A stretch of DNA of 64,000 nt, from the NCBI GenBank assembly GCA_913058185.1, contig CAJXQX010000005.1, positions 1-64,000 on the forward strand, in the 5' to 3' direction. Below are positions 25,969 to 35,207 of the stretch, in pieces (the first letter of the stretch is position 1; the number at the start of each line of letters is the position of its first letter). A model generated the notes under the pieces. It saw nothing but the letters and a program-made list of their open reading frames with translations. It was not told where the DNA came from and searched no databases. The DNA comes from an uncultured Verrucomicrobiota bacterium. GTDB taxonomy: Bacteria > Verrucomicrobiota > Verrucomicrobiia > Opitutales > Opitutaceae. The position numbers were made by a program, and so were the translations under genes.

Positions 25969-27628
25969 TCAACTCGCTCGGGCCAACGAAACGAGAAATG
26001 TTGCACCCCGGCCCAGCTGACTCTCGCAAGAAACCTCACCATTCATCGCCTTCACGAGGGATTTTACGATATAAAGGCCCAACCCATGTGAACTCTCACC
26101 ATCGGTGGGGCGGGCACAGAGGCGGCCGAACTTGGTGAACAACAAATAAAACTCATCAGGTGCAAAACGAGGACCGTTGTCGCGAACTTCGAACCGAATT
26201 TCGTCTTCGTTTTCCACGAGGCGAATCGTCACCCTGCCGCCAATCGGCGAGTATTTCACCGCGTTACTCACCAAATTTTCAACCACCTGACGGACCGTTA
26301 CGACGTCTCCTTTGACCTGCAAGACACCCACCGGAGCAGACCATTCAATCTTGATATCTTTCCGCTGAGCATGGGGTTGAAATCGTTCGATGACCTGCTC
26401 AATGCAGGCGCGAAAATTCACCGCATTCTGGCCAAAGCGTCGGCTCCCATTTTCAATCGCTTCCACGTCGAGCAGTCCATCGATCAATCCCTGCATCGCC
26501 TCCGTTTCCCGATCCATGCGGGAAAGTACCGTGCTCCACTCTAAATCTTGAGGTTGATCTGCAATGCGTTGATTGACGAGTCCCACCCCAGTTTGAAAGG
26601 CCATGAGAGGGCCCCGAAGATCATGGGCCACCATGTGTAATAGATCGGATTTCTCTTCACTCAAACGCGTCGCACGCTCGTGCGCTTCTTCCAGCGCTAT
26701 CTGGTGCTGCTTGCGTTCTTCAAGTTGTGATCGCAACTATCGGTTGCGCCATAATAAGAACCACAATAGGGCCGCGCCCAACAAAACAAAAGATATTCCA
26801 ATTCGGATTACTAAACCCCAATCGAATTGGGCTGGAACCTCTAAGCGCACCCACTTTTCGATCATGATATTTTTTCCCACTGCGGAGAGTGACGCAAAAT
26901 ACTTGTCGATAATTCCCGCCAAAATTGCCCAGTCCTTACGGACCGCAAACCGAGAACGGGTGAACTCGGGCATCACGCCTGAAATCTTCAGATTAGAGAT
27001 TCCCAATCGCGGTATGAGATAACTTGCGTTCCCCAGATTCCCGACCGTCGCATAACATCGCCCCGTCGCCACCGCCAAGTAAGCATCTGTGATAGTGGGA
27101 ACAAATATGACCTCAACGTCCCAGCCAATTTGATTCATAACTTTGTGGGTCACGAAGCCTTCCGGAACCGCGACTTTTTTGCCGCGCATCGCCGATGGCG
27201 TTGAATAAAAATCCGCCTCGTTGCGGGTAATGATCGCTATCGGAAAATCGAAGTACACCTGAGTGAAGGCAAGAAACTCTTCCCGTTCCGGAGTGCTCGT
27301 GAGACACGTCAATAAATCCAACTCCTTATTTTTAACCACCTCAACCGTTGCAGGCCATGACTCCATTTTAACGAACTCAAATTTGACTCCCGTAAATTCG
27401 GAAATTGCGCTTAAAAATCGGCATCAATTTCCTGCACTCGACCACTCTCATCCCAAGAATTCGCGGGTGGATAACCTTCATCAACCCCCACCCTTACGAC
27501 CGGATTCTCGATCAACCAGTCGCACTCCTCCTGCGTAAGATCCAAGCGATTTTCCATGTCTGCAGCCGTCAGCGCAGATATGGCTGTGAGGCATAGAACA
27601 GAGAGAGAGAATTAAAGATACGTTTCAC
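25969..27628 (-). pseudogene. Sensor histidine kinase with periplasmic SBP_bac_3 domain, three lesions
   Basis: Joined, the frames give a signal peptide (GTG 27628, MKRIFN...LTAISALTAADME), an SBP_bac_3 ligand domain (VGVDEGYPPANSWDESGR, MESWPATVEVVKNKELDLL), a transmembrane helix (FVLLGAALLWFLLW), a coiled coil, HisKA (LLHMVAHDLRGPL, phospho-acceptor His) and HATPase (NLVSNAVKYS, SHGLGLYIVKSL). Three breaks interrupt it: a (GA)5 tract at 27601-27610 that is one unit too long, an A5 run at 27413-27417 one base short, and TAG at 26739-26737 where CAG (Gln) fits. Between lesions the protein is well conserved, so decay is recent or some lesions are assembly errors. No response regulator is adjacent. 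Confidence 0.85.
27601..27610. repeat. (GA)5 dinucleotide tract in the kinase signal-peptide region
   Basis: Five GA units lie within the first ten codons of the sensor-kinase frame. With four units the GTG at 27628 is in frame with the signal peptide; with five it is not. Such a tract can slip, but it is short for a true contingency locus. Confidence 0.5.
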
Positions 27629-27866
27629 GGATAGGAGATCGGACAGACTTGTAATTTGATGCAATATGCCCTACGGAGCCATTGGGAAAACTACACAATT
27701 CCCCAGTCGTAACACCACCCATTCGAACCTATTCGATCCGTAATTCAAGCCGGCCCAATTTCCGCTTCGGCCCCAAGAACCCGACTATACTACTTCACCC
27801 GGAAACACGTGAATCACTTGAGTGATTTCGGCTCATTATTGTCCCGTAACCGTAATAGATTTAAAA

Positions 27867-28661
27867 CTACTTTTCTGGAAAATTTCGGGTTCGAACGGCC
27901 ACACAATAACCATCTAAACCTTTCCGCACTTCAGCTCCAGCGTCCGCAAACTGTTCTACAAATCCGGGCACGTAACCCGGCGTCAAACCGAGCGCATCGG
28001 TGATCACCAAAATTTGGCCATCACAGGCCCCACCCGCGCCGATTCCTATCGTCGGAATTTCTACCGCAGCGCACACCTCTTTGGTCGCCGCTGGTTTCAC
28101 CATCTCGAGCAAAAGGGCAAAACATCCAGCCGCTTCCAGTGCCTTCGCATCAGCGACCAACTGCGCGGTCTCTTTCGTCGTGAGTCCAAACTTCTTGTAG
28201 CGGCCAAGTTGTTTCACTTGTTGTGGCATCAACCCCGTGTGACCCCAAACAGGCACTCCTGCGCTGACCAATCGTTTGATCGTGGGAGCAAGAGATTCGC
28301 CTCCTTCAATTTTCACCGCGTCGGCTCCCGCTTCCTGCATGATGCGCTGGCACGAACGGAGCACGTCACCAAAATCAAAATGGGCTTCCGCAAAAGGAAC
28401 ATCGGCCACGACCAACGCTGATGGTCCGGCGCGCACCACCGCGGCTGTGTGGTGCACAATCATGTCGAGAGTGACCGGAACGGTGCTCTCCAATCCCAGG
28501 GCAGTATTCCCGACGGAATCGCCCACGAGAATGATGTCTACTCCCGCGGCGTCCGCATAGTGCGCCATGATCGCATCATAAGCCGTGATGGCCACAATCA
28601 GTTGCCCACCTTTGCGTTGCCGCAGGGTGTGAGGAGTGAGTTTGGCGCGGTTGACGGACAT
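27867..28661 (-). CDS. panB: 3-methyl-2-oxobutanoate hydroxymethyltransferase
   Basis: 264 residues, standard length. Conserved blocks are ITAYDAIMAHYADAAGVDIILVGDSVG (metal-binding Asp), TLDMIVHHTAAV, VKIEGGE, VPVWGHTGLMPQQ and IPTIGIGAGGACDGQILV. The enzyme makes ketopantoate with methylene-tetrahydrofolate, the first committed step to pantothenate and CoA. It lies 14 bp after lysA on the same strand, so the two form an operon. No panC or panD is in the window. Confidence 0.97.
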   Translation of the reverse strand: MSVNRAKLTPHTLRQRKGGQLIVAITAYDAIMAHYADAAGVDIILVGDSVGNTALGLESTVPVTLDMIVHHTAAVVRAGPSALVVADVPFAEAHFDFGDVLRSCQRIMQEAGADAVKIEGGESLAPTIKRLVSAGVPVWGHTGLMPQQVKQLGRYKKFGLTTKETAQLVADAKALEAAGCFALLLEMVKPAATKEVCAAVEIPTIGIGAGGACDGQILVITDALGLTPGYVPGFVEQFADAGAEVRKGLDGYCVAVRTRNFPEK

Positions 28662-28675
28662 TGAATAAAATACGG

Positions 28676-29980
28676 TTAAGCCAGAAAGGCGGGGATCTGT
28701 TCGCCAGCAATCTGGTCTTCGAACGTCTCACGTTTATTGATGAGCTCAAACGCACTGTCTTGCACGAGAACTTCGGCCGGGCGGCCGCGGGTGTTGTAGC
28801 GACTGGCCATGGTAAAAGCATAGGCCCCTGCCGACATGAACGCAACCATCTCGCCCTCGCCCACGGATTGGATCTCTCGATCCTGCGCGAAACAATCACC
28901 GGACTCGCAAATGGGTCCCACCACATCGGCGGTCATGGCCGCGCGGGAGGAATCGCGCTCAACCGGCACAATCTCGTGATAACTTTCATACATCGCTGGA
29001 CGCACGAGATCATTCATGGCCGAATCGATCACCAAAAAATTCTTGTCCGCCCCGCGCTTCAGATACTCGACCCGTGATACCAGCACGCCCGCATTGCCCA
29101 CTAGGAATCGGCCGGGTTCGAGAAGGATCTTCAGCCCGAGCGGCATCAACAACGGTTCCAACACGGCTCCATACGCCTCAGGGGTAAGAGGACGCTCTTC
29201 ATCCGGGAACGCATCCCACCATGCTTGGACACCGCTAGCCAAAGCGTCCTCGTAGATGATTCCGATACCGCCACCGATTGAGAAATATTCGAGGGCGTGA
29301 TCCTCCTGCAGTTTGGCAATAAACGGCACGACCTTGGCCACCGCTTCACGAAACGGACCAACCGAAGTGAGTTGCGAACCAATATGCATCTGCACCCCAG
29401 CGACTCGAATATGAGGTAATTTGGCCGCCGCGGCGTAGGCGGCCGCTGCCACCCTCATCGGAATACCAAACTTGTTGTCACTTGTGCCGGTCGTGATCTT
29501 GGCGTGAGTCTTCGCGTCGACGTCGGGATTCACTCGGATGGCGATCGACGCCTTCACGCCGAGACGACCGGCCACGTAATTGATGCGAGCCAACTCAGGT
29601 TCGCTTTCCACGTGAAATGCGAAGACTTCGCTTTTTAGGGCGAGTTCGATCTCTGCCTCCGTTTTGCCGACCCCGGCAAATACACTCGATTTCACGTCAC
29701 CGCCGGCAGCAAGAACGCGGCGAATTTCACCGCCACTGACCAAATCGTAACCGGTGCCCAGATTCGAAAACAACCGCAACAATGCCAGCGAGCTGTTGGC
29801 CTTCATCGCGTAGCAAATCTGGAGGTCGAGTCCGCCGAGACTACGTTGCAAACGGGTAACATTGTCGGCGATTGTCGTCGCGCTGTAGACGTAGGTGGGG
29901 GTGCCGTAGAGTCCGGTGATGGCCGCTAAATCTACATCCTCACAATGAAGAGAAGAACCGTGGTAAGAGAAGTGATGCAT
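28676..29980 (-). CDS. lysA: Diaminopimelate decarboxylase
   Basis: 434 residues. The PLP lysine is in ICYAMKANSSLALL, the phosphate loop in SIGGGIGIIYEDA, the substrate-binding region in LLEPGRFLVGNAGVLV, and the dimer-site cysteine in PICESGDCFAQDR. It decarboxylates meso-diaminopimelate to L-lysine. ATG 29980 (MHHFSYHGSSLHCED) fits the family. It is the first gene of a lysA-panB pair, divergent from a small membrane-protein gene. Confidence 0.97.
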   Translation of the reverse strand: MHHFSYHGSSLHCEDVDLAAITGLYGTPTYVYSATTIADNVTRLQRSLGGLDLQICYAMKANSSLALLRLFSNLGTGYDLVSGGEIRRVLAAGGDVKSSVFAGVGKTEAEIELALKSEVFAFHVESEPELARINYVAGRLGVKASIAIRVNPDVDAKTHAKITTGTSDNKFGIPMRVAAAAYAAAAKLPHIRVAGVQMHIGSQLTSVGPFREAVAKVVPFIAKLQEDHALEYFSIGGGIGIIYEDALASGVQAWWDAFPDEERPLTPEAYGAVLEPLLMPLGLKILLEPGRFLVGNAGVLVSRVEYLKRGADKNFLVIDSAMNDLVRPAMYESYHEIVPVERDSSRAAMTADVVGPICESGDCFAQDREIQSVGEGEMVAFMSAGAYAFTMASRYNTRGRPAEVLVQDSAFELINKRETFEDQIAGEQIPAFLA

Positions 29981-30080
29981 GGCCGGCTGAAGTAAGTCGC
30001 TAAAAAGGCGTCAAACCAGCCAAATCTGCGAGTTTCCTCTTGAGATAACGACCTAAAAAAACTCTCGTAAAGTCGTTGTC

Positions 30081-30344
30081 ATGAATTTCCTCCGCCGCCT
30101 CTTTCGTCGACCTCCCATTAAGATGGGATTCATGGATGATACGGCGAATAGACCGACCCCCATTCGCAACGCTCAATTCGTCAGCTTTTTCAGTGCATCA
30201 GACTGCGACACGCGGAGAAACAGTGATCATTTTGATGTGCGGCTCCGTCGGCAGAAGTTCTACAAAACTGCGGTGATCGTAACCGTCACGGTTCTATGCA
30301 CGTGGTTCGTGATTGAGAGTGCCCAGGCACTCTCGACATTCTGA
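30081..30344 (+). CDS. Small C-tail membrane protein of unknown function
   Basis: 87 residues. The N-terminal 60 are basic and polar (FLRRLFRRPPIKMGF), followed by one membrane helix (TAVIVTVTVLCTWFVIESA) near the C-terminus, which suggests a tail-anchored inner-membrane protein. It is not recognised. It precedes the AbgT-type transporter by 52 bp on the same strand, and its last codons form a strong inverted repeat. Confidence 0.5.
   Translation: MNFLRRLFRRPPIKMGFMDDTANRPTPIRNAQFVSFFSASDCDTRRNSDHFDVRLRRQKFYKTAVIVTVTVLCTWFVIESAQALSTF
30315..30334. repeat. 9-bp-stem inverted repeat at the end of the small membrane-protein gene
   Basis: GAGAGTGCC and GGCACTCTC are separated by CA and form a near-perfect hairpin in the last codons before the TGA at 30342. 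No T-run follows, so it is not an ordinary terminator. It may protect or attenuate the transcript ahead of the transporter gene. Confidence 0.5.
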
Positions 30345-30396
30345 GCGCGACGTAGGATTCGCTCGCCCCGACGCGTATTTCGGGTTCAGTCGAGCC

Positions 30397-31938
30397 ATGT
30401 CTGAATCCGCTCCTACCCCTCCGCGGCTGCTTTCGCGCGTGCTCGGCACAGTCGAACGTGTCGGCAACGCCTTACCGGAGCCTGCCACTCTTTTTGCCAT
30501 CATGGCACTCGGCACCTTGTTGCTATCTGGCATCGCAGAAGCAATCGGGCTCGCCGTCGCACATCCCGCGACGGGGGAGATCATCCCCGCGATAAGCCTT
30601 CTGAACCTGGCAGGATTCCAAAGGATCGTGCAGGAAATGGTGCACGTCTTCGTGAACTTCCACCCACTTGGGGTGGTGATCGTCTGTTTACTCGGCATCG
30701 CGGTGTCGGAACGAACCGGGCTCATCGGCGCGGCCGTGCGCGCGCTCGTATTGTCCACCCCCCGTGCTTGGGTGACCCCTATCGTGGTCCTTGCCGGGGT
30801 GTTATCAAACATCGGTGCCGATGTCGGCTACGTGTTGCTGATACCCTTGGCAGCGACCATCTTCCACGCGGTCGGTCGCCATCCCATAGCTGGCTTGGCC
30901 GCTGGATTTGCCGGGGTATCCGGCGGGTTTAGTGCCAATCTCCTGATCAGCGCGATTGATGTGATTCTGGCGGGCCTCTCCCAAGAAGCCGCCAACCTGA
31001 TCGACCCCAACTACGTCGTCACAGGACTGGCTAACTATTACTTCATTTTCGTCTCCACCTTCATTGTGGTCGGCATCGGCACCTGGGTGACCCATCGAAT
31101 CGTCGAACCTCGCCTCGGCACCTATGGCGGATCGGTCGAACCAGAAGCGCTTAAGCCGCTCGAAGCGGCGGAGAAGCGTGGATTGTGGTTCGCGGCCATC
31201 TTCATGGTGATTAGCGCGGGACTTCTCGTGGCCGGCGTGGTTCCAGCCGACGGTTTCCTGCGTAATCCCACTTACCCGGATCTAATGATGCGCGCGTTGC
31301 CGTTTAGCTATCTCGTCCCGTTCCTCTTCGTTTTAGGATTTGGCAACGGATTCGCCTACGGAATCGGGGCACGCACGATCAAATCTGACCGAGATATTGT
31401 CGGAGGGATGAATGACGCGATGGGCACGCTAGGGGCGTATCTGGTGCTCGCATTCTTCGCCTCTCAATTCATCGCGTTCTTCAATTGGACAAACTTGGGC
31501 CTCATTTTCGCGGTCAAAGGTGCCGGAGCCCTGCAAGCGCTTGGTCTCGATGATTGGCCGATCCCCATGATGGTGGGCCTAGTTCTGCTCGCCGCCGTCA
31601 TCAATCTGCTCGTCGGTAGTGCCTCCGCCAAGTGGGCGCTCATCGCCCCCATATTCGTGCCCATGTTCATGCTGCTCGGATTCTCCCCCGAACTGGTGCA
31701 AGCTGCCTATCGCGTTGGTGATAGTGTGACCAACATCGTCACTCCGTTGATGGCTTACTTCCCGTTGATCATCACCTTCGCTCGAAAATACGATCCAGAT
31801 ACGGGAATGGGCACGATTATCGCCACCATGTTGCCCTACTCATTCGCGCTGATGATCGCTTGGACCATCATGCTGGCGATTTGGATTATGACCGGATTAC
31901 CCCTCGGCCCCAATGCGCCACTCTATTTAAACAGCTAA
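30397..31938 (+). CDS. AbgT-family transporter (p-aminobenzoyl-glutamate or drug efflux)
   Basis: 513 residues from ATG 30397. About 12 membrane segments carry family blocks NALPEPATLFAIMALGTLLL, NIGADVGYVLLIPLAATIF, AGFAGVSGGFSANLL and LLVGSASAKWALIAPIFVPM. AbgT proteins import p-aminobenzoyl-glutamate or export sulfonamides, driven by protons. Folate-salvage partners (abgA, abgB) are absent here, so the substrate is open. Confidence 0.92.
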   Translation: MSESAPTPPRLLSRVLGTVERVGNALPEPATLFAIMALGTLLLSGIAEAIGLAVAHPATGEIIPAISLLNLAGFQRIVQEMVHVFVNFHPLGVVIVCLLGIAVSERTGLIGAAVRALVLSTPRAWVTPIVVLAGVLSNIGADVGYVLLIPLAATIFHAVGRHPIAGLAAGFAGVSGGFSANLLISAIDVILAGLSQEAANLIDPNYVVTGLANYYFIFVSTFIVVGIGTWVTHRIVEPRLGTYGGSVEPEALKPLEAAEKRGLWFAAIFMVISAGLLVAGVVPADGFLRNPTYPDLMMRALPFSYLVPFLFVLGFGNGFAYGIGARTIKSDRDIVGGMNDAMGTLGAYLVLAFFASQFIAFFNWTNLGLIFAVKGAGALQALGLDDWPIPMMVGLVLLAAVINLLVGSASAKWALIAPIFVPMFMLLGFSPELVQAAYRVGDSVTNIVTPLMAYFPLIITFARKYDPDTGMGTIIATMLPYSFALMIAWTIMLAIWIMTGLPLGPNAPLYLNS

Positions 31939-32014
31939 CTTCATCGCTGAATCGACACCTCGGCCTTGCTCCTTGCCCCCCCGGTTGTTCACCTTGACCC
32001 ACACCCACCCTGCC

Positions 32015-32491
32015 ATGACCCGACATTTCAACCGATTCCTCTTCGCCCCGCTATTTCTGATTCTTGCCCTATTCGTAGGTTGCGAAAATATCCCCAAGGA
32101 TTTGGCCGGACTCGAAGTCGACATCGTAGGGGTGCGTTCATTTACTCCATCCGATACGGGTGGCGAAATGGTAGTCACGGTGCGTTGCCGCAATGAGACG
32201 GTGCGACCGATCGGTATCCGCGAAGTGCGACTGAACCTGAAAATCAACGACATAAACGTCGGAAAGGGAGTCTCCAGCAAGCCCATCGCAACTCAGGCAC
32301 TCAGCACCAACACGTCGGACGTTACCTTTGCCATTAAGGATTCCTCCATCGCTCAACAGCTAGAAGCAAGTTTCGCGCAAGGATCCGTGAACTACGATAT
32401 CAAGACTCAGCTGATGATCATGTCTGGCGGCCAGCTCCTGCACAGCAAATCAAGCTCCAGCGGCAACGTCAGCGTCAGCAATTTACGCTGA
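32015..32491 (+). CDS. Lipoprotein with LEA14-like (WHy) beta domain
   Basis: 158 residues from ATG 32015 with a lipobox (LILALFVGCEN). The mature region (DLAGLEVDIVGVRSFTPSD, EMVVTVRCRNETVRPIGI, REVRLNLKINDINVGKGV) alternates like the beta-sandwich of LEA type 2/WHy domains found in bacterial envelope lipoproteins. Its function is unknown. It lies after the AbgT-type gene and before the amtB promoter region. Confidence 0.6.
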   Translation: MTRHFNRFLFAPLFLILALFVGCENIPKDLAGLEVDIVGVRSFTPSDTGGEMVVTVRCRNETVRPIGIREVRLNLKINDINVGKGVSSKPIATQALSTNTSDVTFAIKDSSIAQQLEASFAQGSVNYDIKTQLMIMSGGQLLHSKSSSSGNVSVSNLR

Positions 32492-32648
32492 TAACTTTCC
32501 GTTATTCTAGCGAGGTGGGGTACCTGCTCCCCCAAGAATAATCGGACCCACACCAGAAACTCCCGGTGATCCATTCGAGCTGTGCAGGCAACTTTTGCTC
32601 TGCTGCACGGCGAACTGGGTAGGTGATTGCCCATTATTCTGACCAGTT

Positions 32649-32713
32649 TTGGCCAATTTTCGGGCTTTGAATCGATTGGTATGAATTTTGCTAATGTATA
32701 AATTGGTCCAATT
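32649..32713. promoter_or_regulatory. Two TTGG-CCAA palindromes flanking the sigma-54 promoter
   Basis: TTGGCCAA (32649-32656) lies 27 bp before the sigma-54 site, and AATTGGTCCAATT (32701-32713), a perfect dyad around T, lies at the expected start of transcription. Both share TTGG and CCAA half-sites. They do not match the enterobacterial NtrC consensus (GCAC-N5-GTGC type). They look like operators for a dimeric regulator; the regulator is unknown. Confidence 0.4.
32676..32692 (+). promoter_or_regulatory. Sigma-54 (-24/-12) promoter of amtB-glnB
   Basis: TTGGTATGAATTTTGCT matches the sigma-54 consensus TGGCAC-N5-TTGC: GG at 32678-32679 and GC at 32690-32691 are exactly ten bases apart, with the T-rich run before GC. 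Transcription would begin near 32702, 33 bp before the amtB ATG. Nitrogen-responsive sigma-54 control is well known for this gene pair. Confidence 0.7.
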
Positions 32714-32734
32714 AACATTTTTTCAGATAACCCC

Positions 32735-34030
32735 ATGCTCAACCTCCCGCAACGCCCCTTCGCCCTTCTCTCCCTCCTTGTGGGCTGCCCGGCTCTGCTA
32801 TCTGCTCAAGACGCTGCCGCCACCCTCGATTCCGGCGATACCGCTTGGATGCTGATGGCTACCGTGTTGGTCCTGTTCATGACCCTGCCTGGTCTCGCTT
32901 TGTTCTATGGCGGTCTGGTGCGGGTAAAGAACTACCTCTCGGTGCTGATGCACTGCTTCACCATCGCTTGTTTGGCCTCCGTTTTGTGGGTAGCTGGTCT
33001 TTACAGCCTAGCTTTCTCCGACGGCAACGCGTGGATCGGCGATTTTCAGCATCTCTTCCTCAACGGCATCTCCATCGGTGAACTCAACGGTGGCACGTTC
33101 CCCGAAACCGTTTTCGTGATGTTCCAGATGACGTTCGCGATCATCACGCCCGGTCTGATCGTCGGCGCGTTTGTAGAGCGCATGAAATTTAGCGCTATGA
33201 TACTCTTTTCGGCTCTGTGGCTCATCCTCGTTTACACGCCAGTAGCTCACTGGGTATGGGGTGGCGGTTGGATGATGCAGATGGGCACGCTCGATCTCGC
33301 TGGTGGTATCGTCGTTCATGCAACGGCCGGCATTTCGGCTCTCATTCTCGCTAAGGCTATCGGACCTCGCCCGCAGTTTCCCAAGAGAGTCAGCCCTCCC
33401 CACAATCCTGCCATCGTGATGATCGGCGCTTCGATGTTGTGGGTCGGTTGGTTCGGCTTCAACGCGGGTAGCCAAGGGGCAGCCAACGGTGCGGCTGGTA
33501 TGACCATGCTCGTCACCCATATTTCCGCCGCGGTGGCATCTCTCACCTGGATGTGTATCGAATGGCGCCAAGCCGGGAAACCCGGTTTGGTCGGCATCGT
33601 AACTGGCATGGTTGCGGGCTTGGCCAGTATCACCCCCGCTTCCGGTAATGTCGGACCACTTGGCGCAGTCATCATCGGACTCCTCGCTGGTTCGGTCTGT
33701 TATTTCAGCTGCAGCTTCGTGAAAAACAAATTGGAGATCGACGATGCGCTGGACGTATTTGCGGTCCATGGCGTAGGCGGAATCATGGGGTCAATGCTTG
33801 TCGCCGTGTTAGGCACCGCTGCCTTCGGCGGCACGGGCGTTGATAGCATGGCGGCCCAGTTGGTCATCCAATTCAAGAGTGTCGGATTTACGCTGATTTG
33901 GTCGGCCGTAGGGACGATCGTAATTATCGCGATCGTTAAGGCGACCACCGGACTACGCGTTGATCAAGAAGCCGAACAAGCTGGCCTCGATCAAGCTGAA
34001 CACGGTGAGAAAGCCTATCACCTCGATTGA
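32735..34030 (+). CDS. amtB: Ammonium transporter
   Basis: 431 residues with a cleavable N-terminal leader (LLVGCPALLSAQ) and 11 membrane helices. Signatures include FYGGLVRVKNYLSVLMHCF, GGGWMMQMGTLDLAGGIVVHATAG (first pore His near residue 194) and LDVFAVHGVGGIMGS (second pore His near 344). It conducts ammonia or ammonium across the inner membrane. The PII gene follows 25 bp later, the classic pairing in which PII plugs the channel when nitrogen is plentiful. Confidence 0.97.
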   Translation: MLNLPQRPFALLSLLVGCPALLSAQDAAATLDSGDTAWMLMATVLVLFMTLPGLALFYGGLVRVKNYLSVLMHCFTIACLASVLWVAGLYSLAFSDGNAWIGDFQHLFLNGISIGELNGGTFPETVFVMFQMTFAIITPGLIVGAFVERMKFSAMILFSALWLILVYTPVAHWVWGGGWMMQMGTLDLAGGIVVHATAGISALILAKAIGPRPQFPKRVSPPHNPAIVMIGASMLWVGWFGFNAGSQGAANGAAGMTMLVTHISAAVASLTWMCIEWRQAGKPGLVGIVTGMVAGLASITPASGNVGPLGAVIIGLLAGSVCYFSCSFVKNKLEIDDALDVFAVHGVGGIMGSMLVAVLGTAAFGGTGVDSMAAQLVIQFKSVGFTLIWSAVGTIVIIAIVKATTGLRVDQEAEQAGLDQAEHGEKAYHLD

Positions 34031-34043
34031 TCCATCACTCTAA

Positions 34044-34394
<351 letters not shown>

Positions 34395-34398
34395 TTTT

Positions 34399-34440
34399 CC
34401 AAAAATCTCCTACGGCTGGTCGTTTAGCGACCAGTTGTAG
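34399..34440 (-). terminator. Terminator overlapping the last codons of the DUF547 gene
   Basis: CTGGTCG (34416-34422) and CGACCAG (34428-34434) form a 7-bp stem, extended by CTAC/GTAG, and on the minus strand it is followed by GATTTTTGG. The stem lies in the final codons and stop (34412-34410) of the DUF547 gene. It may also stop glnK transcripts on the plus strand, although the T-run is poor there. Confidence 0.6.
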
Positions 34441-35204
34441 GGCGTGTAATCGAGCGACCATTTTCCAGGCGCTTGCCGGATAGCTTCACCTGTTGTTGGA
34501 GGAGCGACTTCGGCCAGAAACAACAACACCGCTGAGTCATCGTCACCGAAATCCTCTTCGAACCAGGAAAAAATCGGAGAGACTTCAGCTCGTTGCCAAG
34601 AAAGATTAAATCGGTTGCTGCGCCTATCGGCGACAAACTGTCGAGCTTGAGCATCCAACTGCTCATCGAGTCGCTCCGGGACATAAGCTTCCGAGCGCAG
34701 GGGAGGACACGATATCGCCGCACAAACGACCGCAAAATGGATCCGTGGTTCATCGAAATCGACCCGCAGGATCTCATGTTCGATTTCATTCAGAGTGTAT
34801 TCTTCGCCTCCAACCTCAGCGAATCGGATATCCCAAGGGGACTTATTCAACAACCATCCGAGAATCCTGCCTCCCGTGCCTAAATCATGAATGCTTTCGA
34901 TCGGATAAGCATCGGCGACCAATTTCAATGTGTAGGCGTTGTAAGCGTTAATCCACAACGTGAGTTGTTCGTCGACGGTGGGTAATTCCGCCGGATTGGT
35001 CTGAGATAATTGTCCGAGATATTGATCGAGCCTCACGTCATCACCTAGAGCAGCGTAATCAACCAACCCGTCCAACACGTGGTCTTGGAGCACCTTGGTA
35101 AACAATTGGTGATCCACGGCAGCCCCGCTGTAGGCAGGAATGAGACCGAGACATAGAAGCAAAGTTGAACATCCGGTGAAACGGAACGGGAACAGGGTTC
35201 TCAT
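34410..35204 (-). CDS. Secreted DUF547 protein
   Basis: 264 residues with a signal peptide (LLLCLGLIPAYSGAA). The DUF547 core is visible as VDYAALGDD, LTLWINAYNAYTLKLVADAYP, LNEIEHEILR and HFAVVCAAISCPPLRSEAY, whose Cys and His resemble a papain-like catalytic pair. The function is unknown; fold comparisons in the literature hint at a transglutaminase/NlpC-like origin. It is last in a three-gene operon (DUF3047, glycosyltransferase, DUF547), starting three bases after the stop of the glycosyltransferase. Confidence 0.85.
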   Translation of the reverse strand: MRTLFPFRFTGCSTLLLCLGLIPAYSGAAVDHQLFTKVLQDHVLDGLVDYAALGDDVRLDQYLGQLSQTNPAELPTVDEQLTLWINAYNAYTLKLVADAYPIESIHDLGTGGRILGWLLNKSPWDIRFAEVGGEEYTLNEIEHEILRVDFDEPRIHFAVVCAAISCPPLRSEAYVPERLDEQLDAQARQFVADRRSNRFNLSWQRAEVSPIFSWFEEDFGDDDSAVLLFLAEVAPPTTGEAIRQAPGKWSLDYTPYNWSLNDQP

Positions 35205-35207
35205 GGG

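Noticed and set aside
27812-27827. AATCACT/AGTGATT hairpin after panB
   Set aside because: 7-bp stem without a U-tract on the panB strand; it could be a weak terminator but is not supported.
33008-33769. 253-codon minus-strand frame
   Set aside because: It is antisense to amtB, which is unambiguous; the His/Asp-rich composition is the mirror of membrane codons.
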